DNA of 64,000 bases. It comes from JAGDZR01 sp049115695. Its GTDB lineage: Bacteria; Bacteroidota; Bacteroidia; Cytophagales; Cyclobacteriaceae. Positions 60,114 through 64,000 of the stretch are shown piece after piece (positions within the stretch are counted from its first letter, which is position 1; the number at the start of each line of letters is the position of its first letter). The stretch lies in contig JAGDZR010000006.1 of assembly GCA_049115695.1 (NCBI GenBank), forward strand, positions 372,001 through 436,000. Reading direction: 5' to 3'. The notes under the pieces were generated by a model. The model did no database searches. It saw nothing but the letters and a program-made list of their open reading frames with translations, and was not told the DNA's origin. The position numbers were made by a program, and so were the translations under genes.

Positions 60114-61739
60114 CTAATCTTTCTTGATAAAGATAAAATCGCCTCCCTCATCACCAGTATCCATGATCACCCCCTCTTGCGGCACTGTCAAGCTGTTGTT
60201 CAATACACTTCGTCTGATCATTGTAAACAAATCACCCGATGCAATGAACTTTTTATCGTTTTCTTCCAGGTACTTGGTTAGGTACCTAAAAAACACCGAG
60301 TTGTCCGGGACAGTGGACATGGTCCCTGAAGTAATAGCTCGACGGCTTGGCATTCTATACAATAGCTGAATATCAATACTTGCATTTCTGATCTCACCAG
60401 AACCTCTGGTTTTGAAAATTCCACCACTGAAACACGCATCCGAAATCAGTAGGGTATGCGCTGTGTTGATTCCTCTAATCTGTTCCCTCAAATCACTGTT
60501 GGAAAGCCAATTGGCAGGATTTTGCGCATCAGCATCCACTGGCCACCAGTACCCCTGTTCGACCTCCTTATCCCAAACACCATGTCCTGCATAGAAGATC
60601 AAAAGGTTGTCTTGCGATCTCAGCTTTTTTCTCAAATCAAAGAACACCCTGAATATTTCATTTCGGTCGGCATTCTCCAGAGTGATCACATTCTCAGGTT
60701 TGAAGATGTAATGATCCGTTAAGATTTGTCTCATTTTGGACACATCCTCAACCGGCTTGTCAAGATCGAGCTCATCATCATAGTAGTCAGCATTACCTAT
60801 GAGTAAGGCATAATATTGACCTTCTTCCAGCTCTTGATCTTCATCCTGAGATTTGGATTCTACTACTTCCTTTGATAAGGGTATGGAAGCTGTTGCTCTT
60901 AAACTTCTAATAGCCTTCAATTCGTCCTGAATAATCTTGGGCGTTTCAATCACCCCAATATCCCAGCCTTCACCCTGATCTGTTTGTGCCAATGCCTGAC
61001 ACATCATTACTTGATCAAAAGGAGTGAAACTATACGATTGAAAGAGTGGAAAATCTCTTAGATATATTGGATAAGACCAGTTGCCGTTATCATCCTGCTT
61101 TACCATGTAAAATGCCTCTTCGCCCTTCTTTTCCTTGGTTCCTCGAATGATCACAGATGTTGGACCCAGCCCAATCACTTCTGAAATTTCATACATCTCC
61201 TGTATGGTGATAATCTCGCGCTCAGCAAACAACTCCCCTGAAAGTCTTGAAAACGTATTCTTTTCTTTTACCGCTGGTTTTGGTAAATACATATATTGAT
61301 TGTCACTGGACAAACTAGGTGCAACTTCTGTCCAATGATGATCAGCCCCATCATGAAGAAGATGCGGAAACGACCAAACGCCATCATTGTACTTACTGAT
61401 GTAAGTTTCTGCACTCCCTGGTTTATGCACCAATACCAATAGTATTTCATTATCCAGAGAAAAACGGAAATGCAAATCACCAACATCAGGTGAGAGCATG
61501 CTGAGCAGCAATTCAGTCAGTTGATTAGGCGATTCTACCCACTCTCCTTCGCTCCATTCCATTCTCTTTATTTTAAAAGTTCTGCTACCTACATCAAAAT
61601 CAGAAAACATGATAGACGAGTCAGGCAGCATAACCGGAGTGGTTTGAAGAGCTTCAGTATTGATCAATTCGGGGAAACTGATCTGAGCTTGAGCTGATGT
61701 GAGAATCAAAAGTAAAATCGCTACTACCAAATGTCTCAT
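60114..61739 (-). CDS. Secreted caspase family protein (peptidase C14-like)
   Basis: 541 residues with a Sec signal (LVVAILLLILTSAQAQ). The first 280 residues form a beta-rich PD40/WD-like region. The C-terminal caspase/metacaspase domain (about 305-540) starts YYALLIGNADYY and has the catalytic dyad H386 (IFYAGHGVW) and C436 (LISDACFSGG). The substrate-binding acidic pocket is not conserved enough to predict Arg/Lys or Asp specificity. Export predicts a role in the periplasm or outside. The gene converges on the zeta-toxin pair. A TATCTTTT element (61746-61753) lies 6 nt upstream of the start. Confidence 0.88.
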   Translation of the reverse strand: MRHLVVAILLLILTSAQAQISFPELINTEALQTTPVMLPDSSIMFSDFDVGSRTFKIKRMEWSEGEWVESPNQLTELLLSMLSPDVGDLHFRFSLDNEILLVLVHKPGSAETYISKYNDGVWSFPHLLHDGADHHWTEVAPSLSSDNQYMYLPKPAVKEKNTFSRLSGELFAEREIITIQEMYEISEVIGLGPTSVIIRGTKEKKGEEAFYMVKQDDNGNWSYPIYLRDFPLFQSYSFTPFDQVMMCQALAQTDQGEGWDIGVIETPKIIQDELKAIRSLRATASIPLSKEVVESKSQDEDQELEEGQYYALLIGNADYYDDELDLDKPVEDVSKMRQILTDHYIFKPENVITLENADRNEIFRVFFDLRKKLRSQDNLLIFYAGHGVWDKEVEQGYWWPVDADAQNPANWLSNSDLREQIRGINTAHTLLISDACFSGGIFKTRGSGEIRNASIDIQLLYRMPSRRAITSGTMSTVPDNSVFFRYLTKYLEENDKKFIASGDLFTMIRRSVLNNSLTVPQEGVIMDTGDEGGDFIFIKKD

Positions 61740-61878
61740 TGTGTGAAAAGATAGCTAAAAGTTGGGTGAAATGTCGATAACGAATTATGCAGATGGGTTA
61801 TTCTCGTTCACCAGTGCTCCTTATATCAATAGAACTCATTTAAATCAAAAAGAGCTAAGACTACTAGCCAACAAAATA

Positions 61879-61927
61879 GCGGGGTATGTTTATCTTTCGT
61901 ATTTGAAAAAGCACCCCGCGATTTTTT
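61879..61927 (+). promoter_or_regulatory. Terminator-like hairpin in the GH43 leader, T tract touching the start codon
   Basis: GCGGGGT (61879-61885) pairs with ACCCCGC (61913-61919), followed by GATTTTTTATG where ATG is the GH43 start. A TATCTTTC element (61891-61898) lies in the loop. If transcription starts upstream, the hairpin and T tract could attenuate; if it starts within the loop, only the 3' arm is transcribed. The function is uncertain. Confidence 0.35.
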
Positions 61928-63523
61928 ATGAAAACCTTATTACTTAGCCTTCTAGTAGTCTTTTTTTCCATTTCGCTGTTCGCACAACAGGTCAACCCCA
62001 ATCCATGGGTAGTAAAGACCGATGAAAATGCGGAAATCACTTATCAAAATCCGATCATTCCTGGGTTTTATTCAGATCCTTCTGTTTGTCGGGTAGGTGA
62101 TGATTATTACTTAATCACCAGCACATTCCAGTATTTTCCGGGTGTGCCCATTTTTCACAGCAAAGACCTAGTCAACTGGCAACAGATTGGGCATGCCATC
62201 CATAAGAAGGAACAGATCCCTGAGAACCTCAATATTTTCGCCGCAACGCTGAGGTACAACGATGGTACATTCTATATGATCACCACCAATGTGAGTACCA
62301 AAGGAAACTTCTATGTGACTGCAACCAATCCGGCTGGCCCCTGGTCCGACCCTATCTGGATAGACGCACCTGGAATCGATCCCGACCTATTCTTTGATGA
62401 TGATGGCAGAGCTTATGTGATCTCCTCTCCTTTTGAATTGATGGAGATTGACATCAAAACAGGAAAGTTATTGAGTGAGAAAAAGAAAGTATGGAACAGT
62501 ACCGGAGGTCGCTATCCGGAAGCTCCACATATCTATAAAAAAGACGGTTTCTACTACCTGATGGCGGCTGAGGGAGGTACTGAGGAAGCCCATCACATTA
62601 CCATTGCGAGAAGTCACAATATCTGGGGACCGTATATTGACAACCCAGCCAACCCTATCGTCTATCATGCTAATGTGGCAGGCATGGGAATACCGATTGG
62701 AGGTGTTGGACATGGCGATATCATCCAGGCGCACGATGATAGCTGGTGGATCGTTTTCCATGGCTACCGCAGTGTTGCTGGCTATCCACCCCATCATACG
62801 CTGGGCAGAGAAACATGTCTTGCACCTGTCACCTGGACAAAAGGCACCTGGCCTGTCGTAAACGGAAATGGTACAGTCAATATTGATATGCGAGTGCCTA
62901 CACTACCTCAAAAGCCTTTTGAACCTAAACCTGCCAGAACTGAATTCAACGAAGCACTAGGATTGGAATGGAACTACAAGCAGCCCCCGAGTGAAGAAAA
63001 CTATTCCCTTAACACGAAAAAAGGAACACTGACACTCAAAGGCGCTGCACTCAAACTAGGCGATGAGGGAAATCCCACTTATGTAGGGAGAAGACAGACC
63101 AATATCAAATTCTCAGCTAGTACCAGTATCCAATTTGATCCCAAAAATGAAAACGAGGAAGCCGGCCTGATCCTTGAAAACAACAACTCTCATTTTGACA
63201 TTATGATCTCGACTAAGAATGAGCAGAGATATCTGGTGGTCAAACTGCAGTTTGGTCAGACCACCTTTATGTCGGATGAGTTTGCGCTTGAACCTGGTCC
63301 AGTAGATTTGAAAGTAGAAAGTACCGGGCCTGAATACACATTTTCATTCCGTCAAGGAAACAATGACTACCAGCAAGTACAAAAAGCAGATGCCAAGTTC
63401 CTGAGCACAGAGACCGTCGGTTGGTTCACAGGAGTCTACGTTGGGTTGTACGCAACAGGAAATGGAACGACATCTAAGGCTGATGCAGTCTATGATTGGT
63501 TTGAGTATGTAGGAAATAATTAA
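61928..63523 (+). CDS. Glycoside hydrolase family 43 protein (beta-xylosidase/arabinofuranosidase type)
   Basis: 531 residues with a Sec signal (LLSLLVVFFSISLFAQ). The five-bladed GH43 propeller (about 38-330) carries the catalytic base D50 (GFYSDPSV), the pKa-modulating Asp around D151 (GIDPDLFFDDDG) and the acid E198 (RYPEAPHIYK). The C-terminal 190 residues form the beta-sandwich domain usual in GH43 xylosidases. It likely trims xylan or arabinan side chains from imported or surface-bound oligosaccharides. No SusCD pair is adjacent. It has a terminator-like hairpin in its leader. Confidence 0.93.
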   Translation: MKTLLLSLLVVFFSISLFAQQVNPNPWVVKTDENAEITYQNPIIPGFYSDPSVCRVGDDYYLITSTFQYFPGVPIFHSKDLVNWQQIGHAIHKKEQIPENLNIFAATLRYNDGTFYMITTNVSTKGNFYVTATNPAGPWSDPIWIDAPGIDPDLFFDDDGRAYVISSPFELMEIDIKTGKLLSEKKKVWNSTGGRYPEAPHIYKKDGFYYLMAAEGGTEEAHHITIARSHNIWGPYIDNPANPIVYHANVAGMGIPIGGVGHGDIIQAHDDSWWIVFHGYRSVAGYPPHHTLGRETCLAPVTWTKGTWPVVNGNGTVNIDMRVPTLPQKPFEPKPARTEFNEALGLEWNYKQPPSEENYSLNTKKGTLTLKGAALKLGDEGNPTYVGRRQTNIKFSASTSIQFDPKNENEEAGLILENNNSHFDIMISTKNEQRYLVVKLQFGQTTFMSDEFALEPGPVDLKVESTGPEYTFSFRQGNNDYQQVQKADAKFLSTETVGWFTGVYVGLYATGNGTTSKADAVYDWFEYVGNN

Positions 63524-63629
63524 TTCATACGTTGGCAATAGATGCCGTCATCGCAACGTAACGCGGCGATCAGCGATATTGGTAATTTCTTCAATACGCA
63601 TGCTAGGACGTATGACTTAAATATTGAAT

Positions 63630-63983
63630 ATGATCAACCATCTTGAAGTGTACTACGACAAACAACCAGAACCAAATCGGGGTTGTTTGCTAGCACTCCG
63701 TAAAATCATTTTGGACCAAGACCCACACATTACTGAAACTCAGAAATGGGGTATGCCTTGTTTCTGTTATGGTAAAAAACCTTGCCTATATCTCTGGGTA
63801 GACAAGAAGACCAAAGAACCCTATATCCTGGTGGTTGAAGGTAAGCTCATTCGTCATCCCCTTCTGGAAGAAGGAGATCGGGCTAAAATGAAAATCTTTC
63901 GAGTCAACCCTAATGAAGATTTACCCCTTGAGTCCATTTATGAATTGCTGAACGAAGTTTTAGCAATCTGTCGTGCTCGATAA
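63630..63983 (+). CDS. DUF1801 domain protein
   Basis: 117 residues from ATG 63630; a TTG at 63624 is the only longer start. The sequence begins INHLEVYYDKQPEPNRGCLLALRKIIL and has the marker ETQKWGMPCFCYGKKPCLYL, matching DUF1801/YdhG-like small proteins with a frataxin-like fold. Members have no agreed function; some are linked to iron or stress. It is cytosolic, with no operon partner visible before the window ends. The 106 bases before it contain a degenerate CATACG/CGTATG inverted pair but no clear promoter. Confidence 0.82.
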   Translation: MINHLEVYYDKQPEPNRGCLLALRKIILDQDPHITETQKWGMPCFCYGKKPCLYLWVDKKTKEPYILVVEGKLIRHPLLEEGDRAKMKIFRVNPNEDLPLESIYELLNEVLAICRAR

Positions 63984-64000
63984 GTCATATTAGACACTTG

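Noticed and set aside
61762..61947. 61-codon frame before the GH43 gene
   Set aside because: It overlaps the leader hairpin and the GH43 start and has no protein-like features.
1..64000. tRNA, rRNA, CRISPR array, riboswitch, phage or IS elements
   Set aside because: Looked for on both strands by eye; no cloverleaf-like, repeat-spacer or transposase/integrase pattern was seen.

Overview
The window looks like chromosome of a free-living, probably marine member of the Bacteroidota (Cytophagia-like). Support: almost no Shine-Dalgarno sequences, a recurring TAnnTTTG-type promoter element close to start codons, many SPII lipoproteins, a LytS/LytTR-type two-component pair, beta-propeller and TPR histidine kinase parts, DUF6090 membrane proteins, and polymer-degrading enzymes (sulfatase, sialidase, GH43, BNR/sortilin-like protein). 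No tRNA, rRNA, CRISPR array, phage or insertion sequence was recognised. Genes are ordered in short operons on both strands.

Layout. 1-9 kb: edge of a secreted protein gene, a large BNR/sortilin-like protein, an SDR oxidoreductase with a Nudix hydrolase, a merTP-like metal transporter overlapping a GDCCVxC protein, a lipoprotein sulfatase and a lipoprotein TIM-barrel isomerase. 9.1-12.2 kb: an envelope-sensing block (LiaF-like protein, LytS-type kinase, LytTR regulator) flanked on both sides by two paralogous single-helix micro-proteins. 12.2-12.8 kb: non-coding repeat debris. 12.8-16.4 kb: small stress-type protein, NAD-dependent epimerase, GMC oxidoreductase with its small subunit. 16.5-22.1 kb: a six-gene operon of TetR, outer-membrane barrel, ABC ATPase, two FtsX permeases and a LolA-like periplasmic protein. 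22.3-28.4 kb: KAS III-like synthase, TetR, sigma factor, a micro-protein, MFS, CotH kinase and a methyltransferase. The synthase and methyltransferase promoters share a near-identical palindrome. 28.5-36.3 kb: dihaem cytochrome c, secreted Gfo/Idh protein, DinB-like, VOC and DUF389 proteins, then a sialidase with an SSS symporter. 36.5-43.1 kb: MDR dehydrogenase, two DUF6090 proteins, a propeller lipoprotein and a TPR histidine kinase. 43.2-48.8 kb: glutathione peroxidase, HD hydrolase, a TfoX-like/YCII/ECF sigma operon, SRPBCC protein, serine hydrolase and several gene remnants. 48.9-54.6 kb: planctomycete-type DUF1549/DUF1553 plus DUF1501 pair and methionine aminopeptidase. 54.6-59.3 kb: chemoreceptor remnant, MacB-like ABC exporter and membrane-anchored AraC regulator. 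59.3-64 kb: zeta-toxin-like kinase with small partner, secreted caspase-fold protein, GH43 enzyme and DUF1801 protein.

Best candidates for something undescribed are: (a) the paired micro-proteins around the LiaF/LytS/LytTR block, plus two further unannotated single-helix proteins; (b) the shared palindrome linking the synthase/TetR/sigma operon to a methyltransferase 5 kb away; (c) the tetR-barrel-ABC-LolA operon as a possible inner-to-outer membrane transport route; (d) a fixed about 4-nt spacing between a promoter-like octamer and start codons, which suggests leaderless transcripts. All calls come from reading the sequence; no database search was run.
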